Below are positions 62,722-64,000 of a DNA stretch of 64,000 nucleotides, one piece after another (position 1 is the stretch's first letter; the number at the start of each line of letters is the position of its first letter). The position numbers and the translations under genes were made by a program. Location of the stretch: positions 14,180,183-14,244,182 of the forward strand of contig CM012953.1 of the NCBI GenBank assembly GCA_000181795.3, given 5' to 3'. This stretch comes from Trichinella spiralis. Lineage: Eukaryota > Nematoda > Enoplea > Trichinellida > Trichinellidae. The notes under the pieces were generated by a model. It did no database searches, was not told the DNA's origin, and saw only the letters and a program-made list of their open reading frames with translations.

Positions 62722-64000
62722 GAAAAATACAATTCAATCAGGCAAAATTACACCAACCAACCGGAGCATATTCATCAACTGAATCCCCCCCTCCCCCTCT
62801 CCATTTTCAGCACTATGGCAAAACATGAAGCTGAACAGAAACAAGTACAAAAATGAACTGCCGGAAATGCAAACTGCCACAGTGAAGTGAATCATTGCCG
62901 GAAAACGTGAAACTGGATCATTATTCACTGTGAAACGGACGCAAAATTATTCACAGATCAGACGTGAGCAATACGGTAAATATTTGCATTAAAAATGAAA
63001 TGGATAAATTGAAAAACTTAAAAATTGCTATTTTCACTGCAGAATACGCGAAAAATTACAAATTAATACTTGAAGAAACTTTCCTAATAAGATAGCATTC
63101 AAAGAAACAACTTTTTAAATGAACAAACATTCCCTCTCAACGATGACAACAACACTGCTTCTATAAAATCACTCTTTTTTTCAGCTTTTATACAGTGAAA
63201 TAAAATTCTAGAAAACAATTATAACAAAATAAACAGTAATCAAATAAATGAAACATAACAACAAATTTAAATATTAAAAAATTCGTCTTTCATATTTACC
63301 AATTCAAACAGAAGAATATGAGCTAAGTTACACCTCCAACTGCGTTTCTTTGATCAAAGAAACGTCTTCAATCTTTGCAATTTCAATTAAATCCAATTTT
63401 ATCACTCCTGAAAAACAGCAACAATTATAAACGACATACTTACTACTTCAAGTAAGCTAAAAGTACAGAAATCATCTCAAGTGAACAATATACTTCAAAC
63501 AATTCATCTACGAGTAAATACAATAATACATTTCAAAATAATGAATAAATGAAAATACCAAAATACCACTAAATTGTCAAAAAACACTTGAATTAACAGG
63601 TAAGGACACTTGTTCTACAGGGCGATCACTGCAAACAATAGCACGATTGATTCAACGCTTTATTTTTCAACTCTAAAATTATAAACATCAATAAAATGTT
63701 AGATAAGGCAAAACAGTCAAATTTGCAATCAGTTCAAAGTTCTTCCTGCCATTATTTGCATTTCCAGTACAATTCACAAAAACAGTTGGAGATGTTTGAA
63801 AAAAACTAATCAATCAATTTGAAACTGATTAGCCTAATAAAAATTTCATCTAATAAATAACAATGAAAGTCATTAAAAATCATACTCATAAACAAGATAT
63901 ACTATGTATGTATTATTATAATCCTTAAATAATCATTCAACTAGGAAAATGAAATTGAATATACAACAAAAAATGACACAAAAATGGATACATTAAAATG
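62722..64000. other. region upstream of the P5B ATPase
   Basis: About 1.3 kb. The first 200 bp are less AT-rich and carry a C-rich run (62786-62801) compatible with promoter or leader sequence. The remainder is AT-rich with no open frame, RNA gene or repeat that I can support. A CAG|GTAAGG donor-like site at 63599-63600 (plus strand) stands alone. Confidence 0.45.

Noticed and set aside
62734-62928. Minus-strand 64-codon frame upstream of the P5B ATPase
   Set aside because: A hydrophobic stretch made it look like a signal anchor, but it stops before the acceptor at 62720 and has no donor in a compatible phase.

Overview
The window is AT-rich animal nuclear DNA (about 70 percent A+T). It holds multi-exon genes with GT..AG introns from about 50 bp to several kb, and no sign of bacterial or organellar origin. 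The protein set is metazoan: an integrin alpha chain, GAF-domain phosphodiesterase, SNAP-29, P5B ATPase, SAP30 and exportin-6. Short intergenic gaps, a same-strand gene pair 206 bp apart and strong 3' splice sites a few bases upstream of start codons (2375, 62720) suggest spliced-leader trans-splicing. My best guess is a nematode outside the Caenorhabditis lineage, perhaps enoplean (Trichinella or Trichuris-like). This is inference; no marker gene settles it.

Layout, plus strand, 0-27 kb: the 3' end of an unrecognised gene (1-419); intronless phosphomevalonate kinase (1506-2180); SNAP-29 (2387-4581, 3 exons); then a long AT-rich stretch leading into a PDE2-type cGMP/cAMP phosphodiesterase. 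That gene is secure from 20160 to 26848, likely from 16477, and possibly starts at 4995. Minus strand, 27.3-35.4 kb: a complete 26-exon integrin alpha chain, convergent with the phosphodiesterase. After about 4 kb with little content comes a minus-strand 18-exon large coiled-coil protein (45806-39781) with a spliced 5' UTR.

Plus strand, 47.1-51.1 kb: SAP30 (3 exons), then a type I membrane protein with two EGF-like modules (6 exons). Minus strand, 51.6-57.0 kb: exportin-6 (18 exons, 1094 aa). A small two-exon plus-strand candidate gene lies at 57.5-57.9 kb. Minus strand, 58.4-62.7 kb: a complete P5B (ATP13A-type) ATPase in 7 exons, 1164 aa. The last 1.3 kb shows nothing I can support.

All main gene models were built by hand. 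Splice sites were chosen so that phases match, and every complete model comes to a whole number of codons. The genes are mostly unrelated housekeeping, signalling and trafficking functions. The only plausible co-expression pair is phosphomevalonate kinase with SNAP-29. I saw no transposons, viral fossils, tRNA, rRNA or CRISPR. The least explained material is a set of GC-elevated patches with splice-like signals in the 5-18 kb region, three compact hairpins, and short coding-like open frames near 46.3 and 57.6 kb.
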